Of a stretch of 64,000 bases of DNA, positions 34,977 to 45,897 are shown piece after piece. The position numbers and the translations under genes are program-made. The notes beneath the pieces were generated by a model that did not search any database, was not told the DNA's origin, and saw nothing but the letters and a program-made list of their open reading frames with translations. The stretch lies in assembly GCF_000153325.1 (NCBI RefSeq), contig NZ_CH724146.1, forward strand, positions 41,641-105,640, in the 5' to 3' direction. This stretch comes from Photobacterium sp. SKA34. Its GTDB lineage: Bacteria; Pseudomonadota; Gammaproteobacteria; Enterobacterales; Vibrionaceae. Each line of letters opens with the position of its first letter. The first letter of the stretch is position 1.

Positions 34977-37562
34977 TTAAAAATCAAAATCAGATGTGAA
35001 AGACCGACGAATGGTATAGCGCAATTGTTTGTAATCTTGGAACTGATTAGTTCCAATCACGGGCTCTTCTAACTTTAAGAGGACTTCTTCGTTATTTGCA
35101 GATTCTGCTTCTTGATTAAGTAAGAAGCGTAACTTCATCTCACGTTCACGTGGATGCTCAGAGGTCAGGTCTAGCTCAACAGTATGGCTATCTGAGATCA
35201 ATGTGCCTGATTCGGTATAGATGCCTAAACGTAATGTTCTCGCATGGGTCTTATCAGTAACCGCTTCTGCTTGATATAGCGTAACTGATATCTGACCACT
35301 AGTAATAACACTAGAGCCACTTCTAAGCACATCAACATCCACCATTTTAGTATCACTCGAACGTTTCTTATTGATGCTAATAACTGGAACGATTACTTCC
35401 TGGAGTGAAGCGCCACCATGCACAAATCTACTTCCTGAACCACTTAATCGCAAACGCTGGATACCTTTTGGTACCACTGCATGAACATCACCGCTTATAC
35501 CAAGTTCTATGCTACTAAATGCTTTTAGTGACTTCCCGCATGACAAACCCTTACCTAGTACAAATCGTCTGTCGTTATATAAAATGTCACCTTCAATATC
35601 TTTGGCCAAATAGTCACTCTCATCTAGAGTACTATTTTGATAGATAAATCCATGATCCGCAGTGATCAAAATATTACTGGCATTACCATTAGTAAGCTTT
35701 TTAACAAGCTTAGTTAAATCATCAAAAGTCTTTTCGGCAGCTTCAAACGCTTCACCTTCAGACTGCATTTTATCACCGGTATGGTCAATGCGATTATGAT
35801 AAACATACAAAACATCATTAGCTTTCACTAATTCTCTTGTATTAGCCTGATTCATTTCAATGAGGTCTTTAGCTAGAACTGCACTCGCTCTTTCACCGTG
35901 AATAGTTTTTAATATTTTATCTCTACTATCTTTACCTTGTGTAGAAAGCCCCCCCATCAACACAGTACCCGTTTTATTGTCAGCTAACTGTAGCGGGTAA
36001 TCTTTAGATTGTGGCAATAATGATGCCATTCCTAATTGTGTATAGCTTGGCATTGCGGATAAAGCATGGTTAAGGCTCGCTTCATAACGATCTTCCTGCC
36101 TTATCCTACTAACCATCTCTTCACCAGCTTCATAACGGAAGGCATCAGATATAATCACGCATACTTTTTTCTTCTTTGCTAAATATTGACCTACAACATA
36201 ATTTTCGAAAAACTTATTTTGAGAGATTACATCCGGCACTTGCCAAGAGCCCATACCATCAACATGATGCTGCCATGCATTTGTAAGTGGCTGTACGAAG
36301 CTATTAACATATAAGTTTTCTATCTGCTCGGTTAATATACTAAGCAAGGTGTGCTGAGAGGAAACCTTAAGCGCATATACATACTGACGATAGAGCTGAT
36401 CAAGCTTAAACCACTGGCTTGTATACCTGTGTACGGCTTGAGTCGCGCTTGGCATATCAAGCTTAACTACATCTAACAGTGCAAAAAACTGGCAGGCAAC
36501 ATCAACCGCACTGTATAGCAGTCTATATTCACTATACCAATGGCCATGTCGCCGCTGACGACACCAAAGGGCAACCTCACCTTGAGATAGAGTTCTATCA
36601 GCTACACCATGAACAAGGTCGTGAATAACTTTTCTATCTATAACACTGAAATAATCTAAATCTAGCACTTCCCTGATCGATCTATGTTGTAAATCTCTCT
36701 CGATATCCATAAAGTTGGAACATTGCTCAGAAAGCCATTCAAATGTCCGTTGATGGGCCCGGCTATCCTTCCAACGCTTAAAAAACACCAAAGCGTTATT
36801 TGTCATATTATGCTTTTGAGAAGCGTCTGAATCTATTCTCGTTCCTTGTAGCCCTGTTGAAAGTTCAGCTAAATAGCAAAACTTAAATAACTCAAGAACA
36901 AAATCCTTAACTGATGGACTATCAGTTTGATAACCATAACTATTAGTTACCTGTTGCCATAAAAATTGTTGAAGATTACAACGTTCAATAAACGAATATA
37001 GTTTGCCAACGGCCATATCAGCCATCAATAACTCTAAAATGACATCTAATCTAGTATCACCTTTTTGCTTCAAACCGACTGAAATCGCCAACATTTTGAG
37101 CCTAGCACGGCTAAGGGTGTCATCGGGTTCAAGTAAGCCCTTCAATGTTTGCTTTCTTGATTCGGCTTCTGAAAGCGCGTCTTGCTCTTTCCCTTGAGGT
37201 TCGAAAAATGCCGTATGGTTCTCTATCAACTCGGAAAACTCACTCGGCAACTCAAGCTCACTTAGCCAAATAGCCACTTGATCAGTTCTAAAAGTGACAT
37301 TTGCAAGCTCTACGTCATATAGCCAGTTATTGAGCGGCTCAGGTTGTTTCCCCTCTTTGTACAACAAAAAGTTTGTTTTCGGCGCACCACGTAACAGTCT
37401 ATGTTTTATAGAAAATTCATTATTATCAATTTCAATTTTTTCAATATTTTCTAGCTCTAAGGCTTCATAATCGGCACGAAGCTCTTGCTTATCATCATAC
37501 CAAAAAACAATTCTGTGCTTAGCAAACAAGCGCTTTAGCGCAACAGAAATTCTTGATGTCAT
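34977..37562 (-). CDS. pglZ: BREX alkaline-phosphatase-like protein PglZ
   Basis: This 861-residue protein has the PglZ metallo-enzyme core: SDAFRYEAGEEM at about residues 472-483 (metal-binding Asp) and ITADHGF at about 655. Long N-terminal helical and C-terminal beta-rich domains flank it. PglZ is present in nearly all BREX types and acts with PglX in methylation and restriction. Its ATG overlaps the brxU stop (ATGA), so it is translationally coupled. The next gene, brxL, begins about 66 bp downstream. No disruption is seen. Confidence 0.93.
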   Translation of the reverse strand: MTSRISVALKRLFAKHRIVFWYDDKQELRADYEALELENIEKIEIDNNEFSIKHRLLRGAPKTNFLLYKEGKQPEPLNNWLYDVELANVTFRTDQVAIWLSELELPSEFSELIENHTAFFEPQGKEQDALSEAESRKQTLKGLLEPDDTLSRARLKMLAISVGLKQKGDTRLDVILELLMADMAVGKLYSFIERCNLQQFLWQQVTNSYGYQTDSPSVKDFVLELFKFCYLAELSTGLQGTRIDSDASQKHNMTNNALVFFKRWKDSRAHQRTFEWLSEQCSNFMDIERDLQHRSIREVLDLDYFSVIDRKVIHDLVHGVADRTLSQGEVALWCRQRRHGHWYSEYRLLYSAVDVACQFFALLDVVKLDMPSATQAVHRYTSQWFKLDQLYRQYVYALKVSSQHTLLSILTEQIENLYVNSFVQPLTNAWQHHVDGMGSWQVPDVISQNKFFENYVVGQYLAKKKKVCVIISDAFRYEAGEEMVSRIRQEDRYEASLNHALSAMPSYTQLGMASLLPQSKDYPLQLADNKTGTVLMGGLSTQGKDSRDKILKTIHGERASAVLAKDLIEMNQANTRELVKANDVLYVYHNRIDHTGDKMQSEGEAFEAAEKTFDDLTKLVKKLTNGNASNILITADHGFIYQNSTLDESDYLAKDIEGDILYNDRRFVLGKGLSCGKSLKAFSSIELGISGDVHAVVPKGIQRLRLSGSGSRFVHGGASLQEVIVPVISINKKRSSDTKMVDVDVLRSGSSVITSGQISVTLYQAEAVTDKTHARTLRLGIYTESGTLISDSHTVELDLTSEHPREREMKLRFLLNQEAESANNEEVLLKLEEPVIGTNQFQDYKQLRYTIRRSFTSDFDF

Positions 37563-39433
37563 GCTACTTCCTCATCAACGACTTCTTCATCAAGGCCATC
37601 ATCGATACTTTCTAGGCTTAATACATCAGTCATAAAGACTCTATCTTGCAACCTAATTCTTAGCGCTGCTCTTCGAGCTGCGTAGAATGCCTTAAATTCA
37701 GAAAAAGACAAACTCACAGTCTCATCTAAAAGCAGGCTACTTTTCGTTAGAGTGACCCCAGAGGCCTCTATCCACTCCTCTAGTGGCGCTGCTTTTTTAG
37801 ACATGTTTTGTGAATCATTCAACAGATGTAAATTTGCAATGCTATTCCAATGTTTTTGGTCTGTATAAAAAACCATGGCTTCTTCATTTTCTGATAAAAA
37901 ATCGACCTGTTTTAATTCATTTTTATTGAAAGCTTTACTAGGGTGTAAGTGATCAATGTGAAATGTTTCTGTAGGGTTCATCTCGGGAAATAGTAGATGT
38001 AACAAAGCTCGACATCGACCCTCACCATATTGAATGTCCAACAGACTCTCAATGTATTCAGCATTAAATCGGAGGTCTTTATTGGAAGCTTTATACCTGT
38101 CAATTATCTTTTCAAGTGGAAACTGTGGCTCGTCATTGAACTTTTTTAATACGTCCCTCATACCAGAGAGCATTGTATCTGAGTTGCCACCGAAAACTCC
38201 TTTTATCAATGCCATATAAAACCACTGACTAATCACTTTTCGTTGCTCAAACTCTTTAGATAGATTATTTATCCTATGAAATAAAGGTTCTCCACCAGAC
38301 TCTTTCGTATACAGGTAGTAGCAGATAGGGATAACCGCATTCTTAGAGGTTAAGGACTGGGGGTTTATACCAAAGCGCCGAATAGCTTTAAAGGTTTCTT
38401 TTATGCAGTGCTTAATTGCTTCCCACTGGCTCTGAATTGCCTCAACTTGCTCTGCTTTAAAGTTCTTCACCTTAAATTTCACATCTGATTCAGTGAGCAT
38501 CAGGCAGGTTTTAAGGATCCAGTCCCTCCCTACGTAAAAGCCCATCTCAGCACTTTGATTAATCTCCTTTACTAAGGTATCAATCTCCTTACGGAAATCG
38601 CCATTCCAGTTAGCAACTGCAATAGACATCAACAGATCTGAGAAATCGAGCTTGGTGCCGCCACTATTTGTTCTGATAAACACATCCAAAACATGATCAA
38701 TTTTCTGCTCTTTTTCATTAAAATAGTGAATAAGCTTCTGACTGCGAATAGCAGAATAGAGCTTTAGCAGTGTTTTGCGAGCAAACGTGTTCTCTTGCAA
38801 GCTATGCTTTGCAACATAGGGCAAAACTACATTCATCAAAACATCATCAGATTCGCTAAAAGAAGCTTCCCGTAAGATGTTGTGCAGGCAATACCAGTGA
38901 TGTTCACCTCTAGACTCTTCAAACTGTTTGTCAGTTAAAAAACGAAAGTTATACTGCATCATTGACTCATTATCATCCGATTCAATCGGCATTAACAAAT
39001 CTAGATACAGTTTCCGAGGTGGTAGTACTGTATCGTCCTGTGCATTGGGCCACCACACTCTAGGCTGCTTATAAGCGTAGGTACTGCACAAGCCAATATA
39101 TAAAGATGTCAAACGCTGCTGCCCGTCGATCACTGCCTGGAAGTTCTTAAAACTAGCATCAGTAGGTACGTGCGGGTTCTCTTCATTAAAGCGCTGACAA
39201 TAGCCCTCTATAAATTTGTAAAATTTATAATTATTCTTAATTTTACCTTCTTTAACTTCCCACATCATAAAACTGTTGATCGGGTAGCCACGCATTAACG
39301 AGTCAAATAACACACAAATCTGGTGACTACTCCAAACAAATTTGCGCTGAATAGCGGGCAAGAGAAAATCGTTACTGCGGATTTTCTCTACAGCCTCAAT
39401 AATACTGATCGCTTTTTCGTAATCACCAGCCAT
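37559..39433 (-). CDS. brxU: GmrSD-type type IV restriction enzyme, BrxU-like (DUF262/DUF1524)
   Basis: This 624-residue protein fuses an N-terminal DUF262 domain (ParB/Srx-like NTPase motif VIDGQQRLTS at about 101-110) to a C-terminal DUF1524 HNH-like nuclease domain. HIDH at 492-495 is followed by NLHLLNDSQNMSK with the distal Asn/Lys. GmrSD enzymes cut DNA containing modified cytosines such as those of T-even phages, complementing BREX, which blocks unmodified phages. In the pEFER BREX locus, brxU sits between pglX and pglZ, exactly as here. It is 9 bp after pglX and overlaps pglZ. Confidence 0.88.
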   Translation of the reverse strand: MAGDYEKAISIIEAVEKIRSNDFLLPAIQRKFVWSSHQICVLFDSLMRGYPINSFMMWEVKEGKIKNNYKFYKFIEGYCQRFNEENPHVPTDASFKNFQAVIDGQQRLTSLYIGLCSTYAYKQPRVWWPNAQDDTVLPPRKLYLDLLMPIESDDNESMMQYNFRFLTDKQFEESRGEHHWYCLHNILREASFSESDDVLMNVVLPYVAKHSLQENTFARKTLLKLYSAIRSQKLIHYFNEKEQKIDHVLDVFIRTNSGGTKLDFSDLLMSIAVANWNGDFRKEIDTLVKEINQSAEMGFYVGRDWILKTCLMLTESDVKFKVKNFKAEQVEAIQSQWEAIKHCIKETFKAIRRFGINPQSLTSKNAVIPICYYLYTKESGGEPLFHRINNLSKEFEQRKVISQWFYMALIKGVFGGNSDTMLSGMRDVLKKFNDEPQFPLEKIIDRYKASNKDLRFNAEYIESLLDIQYGEGRCRALLHLLFPEMNPTETFHIDHLHPSKAFNKNELKQVDFLSENEEAMVFYTDQKHWNSIANLHLLNDSQNMSKKAAPLEEWIEASGVTLTKSSLLLDETVSLSFSEFKAFYAARRAALRIRLQDRVFMTDVLSLESIDDGLDEEVVDEEVA

Positions 39434-39442
39434 AGCTATCCC

Positions 39443-42400
39443 TTAAGACAATCCTGTCACTTTTTTAAGTGCTTTACCAAATAGCGGGTAGTTATGCTTC
39501 ACCCCATCATCCAAATCAATTTCTGGTGGCTTACCAGCTAACGGATACAAGGTCTCATGCTCATAGTCGTTAATCTCGTCTAGCACCTTGTTGACATTCT
39601 GGATGGCTTTTATAGCCTTAGTTTTCTCCCCCGGTGAGGCCGATGCACTGATCTCTATTTGCTCATAGCTCTCTTTACGAGCCTGCAGCTTAGTACGGAA
39701 TTCACGCAGGTAATCATTCAGCACCACACTCACCGTATCGGTGCGGTAGCGGTGCATATAGATCAAGGCATTGAATGAACCTTTAGGGCTAGAGAACATC
39801 CAGTAAATAGGGCGCTTTTTATAACATTTAACATGATCGGTATAGAAATCTTTCAAGAAGAACTTCTTGATATCCTTACCGATAGCGTCTTCGATAAATG
39901 TTAAGTTTTCGGTAAAATGTTCTTCGCCGAAAGTGACCTTCAAAAACTCATTAAAGCGTTCGGTGATATCATCTTCAAACCAGTCACCATCAAAATCGAT
40001 TAATGGGATGACGTTATCCTTGTCGGGCATAAAGGATGGTTGGGGGACTTGTTTTAGATAACATTCAAGCGTATCGCTCTGGTTAGCTAAGATTAAACCT
40101 TCTTTGTCTAACGAATAACGGCCAAAAATACAGCCTACCGCATAAGAGATAAATGCAATTAGAGTATCCTTCTTAATTAAGGACTCTAGTTCAAGTTCAG
40201 TCTTGTCAGTACCAAATCTATAATGAGGATTAAAACTTAATGTTATCTCACTTAAGGGAACATCTGGTGTCAATGTATCAGATAAACCGTAGAGATTAAT
40301 AAAAAGCCGATTATTATCCTCTTCAATCCTTTTCATACGCAGAGTTACATCATTCCAGTTTGTTCGTAGTTGTTGATAAGAGTCCTCTAACCTGGTTTGA
40401 CGGTGACGATAAGCTGCAACTGGAGAAAAAGTAAAGTCACAAGACATTTCACTTGAGTCCCAGTCTTCCTTATGAATCTTTATTGACTCATTTCTGGTTA
40501 ATTTTAACTCATCTGTGGCAGGCACTATTAACGGCATTTTTGCCATCACACCAACTTCAAAATTCAATGTTGGAGAAAGAAATTGAAGAAACGATAGTGC
40601 TACTTTTGAATTGGAAAAACATAGTACTGCATCTTCCGACGATGACTCATCATAAAAGCATGGCCCGGCATCGCCAGGAATAATCCCATCAGGAAACCAG
40701 CGGAAACTACATCTCCCACCGCTAACTTTTGGCCAAGTAATAGCCTTCTTAAAATATAGATCTTCACTAGGAATAATAGCCTTCCCTGATGCCTTTATCT
40801 CTTGGCCATCTTTCCCCCAATTAACAACATCTTCAATATTCCCATACCACTTCCTAAATGTTCCACCTGAATTAAATAAAAACCAATTACAACCACTTTT
40901 CTCAGCAGCTTCCTTAGTAAGGCCTCTTCCTATATTGTCTAAAGAAACCTCATACCAACGACGAATGAATCTATCAGAGTCACCCGTCTGTAGCCCTCGT
41001 CGAGTCTTACCCACGCGACCAAATGGCTGAGCGGAAGAGAATGTTTCAATAATTTTAGTTTCTACCCAATAGGCAATCGGAGAGCCAGGTATAGCATTAA
41101 AATGATTTGCAGATACCTGAAAAAGATAGTCACATGTCTTATTCGCAACAGCCTCTAGAAGTGATTGTTCTTTTTCTTTCTCTGATCGCCCTTCAACTAA
41201 TCGGATATAATCACCTTTAAAGCTAATATCTATTCCATTACGCAGCACATAGGCTGTAGTTGATACAACTTCACCGCCGATACTATCAAATGCCCGAGTT
41301 CCTAGATGGCACATTGATACTATTGTAGATTCTTCAAGTAACTTTAACCTAAGCTTCTCAAAAGATGACAAAAACATCCAGCTCTGCATATTTATCATTG
41401 CAGAATAGCCTGATTTAACTACAAGCTTTAAATCTCGTTCAATAAACATCGAAAATAAGTCAGATCTGCTGTCAGGGTAATTATCTTTCGCCCATTTAGA
41501 CAAGCGGTTATTCATTCCTTTACTGCCCATATAAGGCGGATTGGCAACTACTACATTATACTTCGGACTCAAGTAATCCGCCTGCTGCAACACTGTTAAA
41601 ATAGACTGATGCGTATCCGCTAAAAAGAGTTCACCCGAAACATCTTTCCCCTCAAAAATAGCAAGAGTATCAGCTGGCATTTTCAAGGTTGGCTGAATTA
41701 GAGAACCCAAATTATCTGCCTCTTCAAACTCCTTTAGCGTTAACCTTAGTTCCTGACTAAAGAGATCTTTACCTGCAAAGTCGATATAACTATTCAGCTC
41801 ATCATCGGAGAAAATCACCTTCTCTAAACGACAGATATTAGGCTTAACGGGGTTGCGAAAAAAACGACGTCGATTATTGCTTTTCCCTAAAGGATCGCCT
41901 TTAAGTGCTTTCATCGTTAATGCAAAAGCCGCCAACTCAGCAGCACGCTCATCAATCTCAATGCCATAAAGGTTTTTAGTGAGAATTAACTCTGGTATCT
42001 CAGAATCATCGTATTCACCAGTTGAGGAATAAATTGCATATAGTAGGTCATATGAATAGGTCAGCATGTGTCCAGAACCACAGGCAGGGTCACACACCTT
42101 AATATCTTCTGGACTGCTGATACGTAAAAAATCCGTTTCCACTTCGGCAGGCTTGATATAATAATCCATCTGATCAATCACTTTCGAGTCAGGATTATTT
42201 AACATCCACAGTCTGCCTAGAGAGTTCTCCACAAGGTAGCGTACTATCCAGTGAGGGGTAAACAACTGAGTGGCTGCGGGGATATTCTCAGGGGTGATTT
42301 TCTTGTTCTTCTTCAGGCCATCAAAGACTTGGTCTTTTTTCTCAGAGATATAGAACTGGTACAGCCAACCAATAGACTCAACCGATTCACAAGCCTCTGG

Positions 42401-42976
42401 TGTCATCGCCTCACGGGTATAAGCAAGAATAGAGTTACCAGATAACAGGTCATCCGGCATCAGCAGTTCAGTGTAGTCCTCTATACGCTCAAACAGATAG
42501 GGCATGATGCGGTGCAGGTCATTACATACGGCAACAATCAATAAGCGAAAAGCTTCTGACTGGCCATCACGACTGGCGATAGAGCCACCAAGCAGGCCAA
42601 ATGTTTTTTCTTGAGTAGCTTTATTGACGATGCCTTCATCAATATGCCCCGCCTTGGCCTCAGTCAATATTTCTGGCTGGAACTGACCAGGTAAAGGCGA
42701 TAGCACCATAATACGGTTGTATTGATTAACATCCATAAAGCGCAGTGCACAGAAACGGTTAAACCAGGTGTAGGCCACTTGTTCTACGAGCTGCTCTCTT
42801 GCCTTGTCATCTTGCCCGTGCTGTTTAAGTTTCTTCTCTAATTCCGCTACAGCACTAGGGGATTCACGGCGAGCTTGACTCTCATCAGCTAAAACTAACT
42901 TGAGTTTACTTTCGACCTGGTCGATTAAGCTACGGCGGGCGTATTGGGCGAACTTTTTAAGTCTAGATGTATCCAT
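39443..42976 (-). CDS. pglX: BREX N6-adenine DNA methyltransferase PglX
   Basis: This 1177-residue site-specific methyltransferase marks host DNA. SAM motif I is DPACGSGHM (296-304) and the catalytic motif NPPY (479-482) is intact. A long C-terminal half holds the target-recognition part. PglX methylates the fifth or so adenine of a 6-bp non-palindromic site in known systems; the site here cannot be read from sequence. It follows the PD-(D/E)XK-like gene by 20 bp and precedes brxU by 9 bp. It reads through without frameshift, so modification is probably functional. Confidence 0.93.
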   Translation of the reverse strand: MDTSRLKKFAQYARRSLIDQVESKLKLVLADESQARRESPSAVAELEKKLKQHGQDDKAREQLVEQVAYTWFNRFCALRFMDVNQYNRIMVLSPLPGQFQPEILTEAKAGHIDEGIVNKATQEKTFGLLGGSIASRDGQSEAFRLLIVAVCNDLHRIMPYLFERIEDYTELLMPDDLLSGNSILAYTREAMTPEACESVESIGWLYQFYISEKKDQVFDGLKKNKKITPENIPAATQLFTPHWIVRYLVENSLGRLWMLNNPDSKVIDQMDYYIKPAEVETDFLRISSPEDIKVCDPACGSGHMLTYSYDLLYAIYSSTGEYDDSEIPELILTKNLYGIEIDERAAELAAFALTMKALKGDPLGKSNNRRRFFRNPVKPNICRLEKVIFSDDELNSYIDFAGKDLFSQELRLTLKEFEEADNLGSLIQPTLKMPADTLAIFEGKDVSGELFLADTHQSILTVLQQADYLSPKYNVVVANPPYMGSKGMNNRLSKWAKDNYPDSRSDLFSMFIERDLKLVVKSGYSAMINMQSWMFLSSFEKLRLKLLEESTIVSMCHLGTRAFDSIGGEVVSTTAYVLRNGIDISFKGDYIRLVEGRSEKEKEQSLLEAVANKTCDYLFQVSANHFNAIPGSPIAYWVETKIIETFSSAQPFGRVGKTRRGLQTGDSDRFIRRWYEVSLDNIGRGLTKEAAEKSGCNWFLFNSGGTFRKWYGNIEDVVNWGKDGQEIKASGKAIIPSEDLYFKKAITWPKVSGGRCSFRWFPDGIIPGDAGPCFYDESSSEDAVLCFSNSKVALSFLQFLSPTLNFEVGVMAKMPLIVPATDELKLTRNESIKIHKEDWDSSEMSCDFTFSPVAAYRHRQTRLEDSYQQLRTNWNDVTLRMKRIEEDNNRLFINLYGLSDTLTPDVPLSEITLSFNPHYRFGTDKTELELESLIKKDTLIAFISYAVGCIFGRYSLDKEGLILANQSDTLECYLKQVPQPSFMPDKDNVIPLIDFDGDWFEDDITERFNEFLKVTFGEEHFTENLTFIEDAIGKDIKKFFLKDFYTDHVKCYKKRPIYWMFSSPKGSFNALIYMHRYRTDTVSVVLNDYLREFRTKLQARKESYEQIEISASASPGEKTKAIKAIQNVNKVLDEINDYEHETLYPLAGKPPEIDLDDGVKHNYPLFGKALKKVTGLS

Positions 42977-42996
42977 TATGAACTTCTCATTTCTAA

Positions 42997-43521
42997 TTAT
43001 GCAACTTTACTAACTGGCCATTTAGGAAAATTCAAATTCCATCGTTCTATATTAAGGACTCTGCAACTTTGGGCTAACGACTTATTCCACCTTCGGCTTT
43101 TTCTGCCTATTGGCAACTCTTGTTGTAAACCTTTAGTAAACTTAGAGTTCAGGGCATTATCAAAAGTTAACAAGCATATATAATGTATTGGCTTTTCTAC
43201 CTTATCTTCAGCATGTCTATATAAATAAGAATCTCGGTATTTATACTTGAGGTAATTTTTGAGCCACTTAAAAGCTTTTCTTTTTTCTTTTAACTCTTCA
43301 TTCGTAGAGTAGGTATTAACATCATATGTAGAAGCAAGTTCGGCATCATAGTCTTTGATTTCAATATATACATATGCTTCGTCGAACTCAGCCACTACAT
43401 CAACACCTTTCATCGGAACTCCATGAAAGGTGGCTTTCGTTCTATCTTTTTCATCAAAAACAAATGCAGCTATAGCATCAGAAAATTCGAATCTAAATCC
43501 ATCAGTTTCTACAGGGATCAT
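42997..43521 (-). CDS. PD-(D/E)XK-like protein paired with the AAA ATPase in the BREX operon
   Basis: This 174-residue protein has a likely PD-(D/E)XK nuclease core: Asp41 in KGVDVVAEF, then Glu54 and Lys56 in VYIEIKDYD, with conserved-looking acidic residues upstream (FRFEFSD). The rest is basic and helical. Its ATG overlaps the ATPase stop (ATGA), so the two are translationally coupled. ATPase plus small nuclease pairs are common in abortive phage defence. I infer the nuclease call from the motif alone; the family is not recognised. The IS in the upstream half of the ATPase may reduce its expression. Confidence 0.6.
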   Translation of the reverse strand: MIPVETDGFRFEFSDAIAAFVFDEKDRTKATFHGVPMKGVDVVAEFDEAYVYIEIKDYDAELASTYDVNTYSTNEELKEKRKAFKWLKNYLKYKYRDSYLYRHAEDKVEKPIHYICLLTFDNALNSKFTKGLQQELPIGRKSRRWNKSLAQSCRVLNIERWNLNFPKWPVSKVA

Positions 43522-43986
43522 TTACCCAATGCTCCCATATCATTAACGATTTCTTGATCGATTAAGAAACCGAAGGCTTCATCAATGGCATTTGGGCTCA
43601 GCTCAAGGTATTCGTCAGTCGTCATTACCTCTACAGCACTATCTACTTCAGTGCGGTATAAAGAATGATATTTAATATGATCTCCTTTCATTTCATCGAT
43701 GAGTAGATCAAACCATTTCAACAACACGTAGTCATGTGTAGCTATAATAATTTGCTGACCATTTCGAGCCAGTTCCAACATACATTGAACTAAAAGTTTC
43801 ATAAGAATCGGATTAATATTTGACTCAGGCTCATCCCAGAGCAAGACATTAGTTCTACCTTTTACTAAAGCCCCTGTATCAATAAGACGTTGTAATAGCC
43901 CTATTTTACGGTAGCCTTCTGCTGTCATTGTGACTGAAGTTCCTGATGATTTGTCTTTCTTAAACTTAAGCTGTTTAAAGTCAGCA
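43518..43986 (-). pseudogene. AAA/ABC-type ATPase (OLD-like), 3' part, cut by IS copy 2
   Basis: This is the C-terminal part of the ATPase whose 5' part lies at 45245-45897. It holds Walker B NVLLWDEPESNI and the switch His in IIATHD. Coding sequence is open from the IS boundary (reads DFKQLKFKKDKSSGTSVT before the first internal Met). The stop overlaps the start of the PD-(D/E)XK-like gene. Confidence 0.85.
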
Positions 43987-43994
43987 TGTAGTGG

Positions 43995-45172
<1,178 letters not shown>

Positions 45173-45244
45173 AGTGTCACCTGTTAACGTATGAAGTGAT
45201 GATATCACCTCTAACTAAGTGACCAAATTCACTATGCCACTACA

Positions 45245-45897
45245 GCATAAGCCTTTGCACTCAGTGCATTAGATGTGGTTGAACTTTTCGTTTCTACAAA
45301 TTTCCCCTTAACGAATAAGTGTTCACCATCGTTGATTTCGAACCTCCCACCTATAGCAGCAACAAGCATTGGGATAACTTGTCCTAAACGAGGGTCACTG
45401 TTTACAGTTTCAGTTAACTCTTTTGTTGGTTCAGTTAGTAGCAAGTAGCACAAATCAACTATTGAATCATCAAAGAGTGATTTTAAAATTTCATCAGGGA
45501 TTGCTTTGGATTGAATCGCTTCAAGCAGAGATAAAACCTCTTTTGTTGGTATCAATACTGGCTGAGCAAGTTCCGTAAAGCCTGATTGTCTATGAGCCGT
45601 TTCCATTTGTGGTCCAAACTCAATCTTAGATACTTGATCTGAGGAGTCTGTGATGGTTACTTTCGCTTTTCCCTTACCACCACGGTGATATATTCCTGAT
45701 AACTTTTCATTATGAGGTTTAAATAAACCTAATAATTTAGACGTTATATCTTGTTCTGATGACAGCGCATAAATCGACTTTAATAGCTGTGTTTTACCAC
45801 AACTATTCTCACCAATAATTATATTAATTCCAGGAGTGAACTTCAGATCTAGCTTCTTAAATGCTGCGAAATTCTCTAGTGATAGTTCCGATATCAT
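45245..45897 (-). pseudogene. AAA/ABC-type ATPase (OLD-like), 5' part, cut by IS copy 2
   Basis: This N-terminal part has about 218 residues and starts ISELSLENFAAFKKLDLKF, the typical N-terminus of ABC-type AAA_21/OLD ATPases. Walker A GENSCGKTQ lies at 29-37. Joined to 43518-43983 after removing the IS and one GCA duplication, it gives one open frame of about 372 residues (...SAKAYA + DFKQLK...). There is no TOPRIM domain, unlike true OLD nucleases. Its ATG overlaps the brxC stop (ATGA). As it stands, Walker A and Walker B are on separate fragments, so the protein is almost certainly inactive. Confidence 0.88.

Noticed and set aside
34977..37562. Frameshift or truncation in BREX core genes
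   Set aside because: brxA, brxB, brxC, pglX, pglZ and brxL each read through at normal length with key motifs present.
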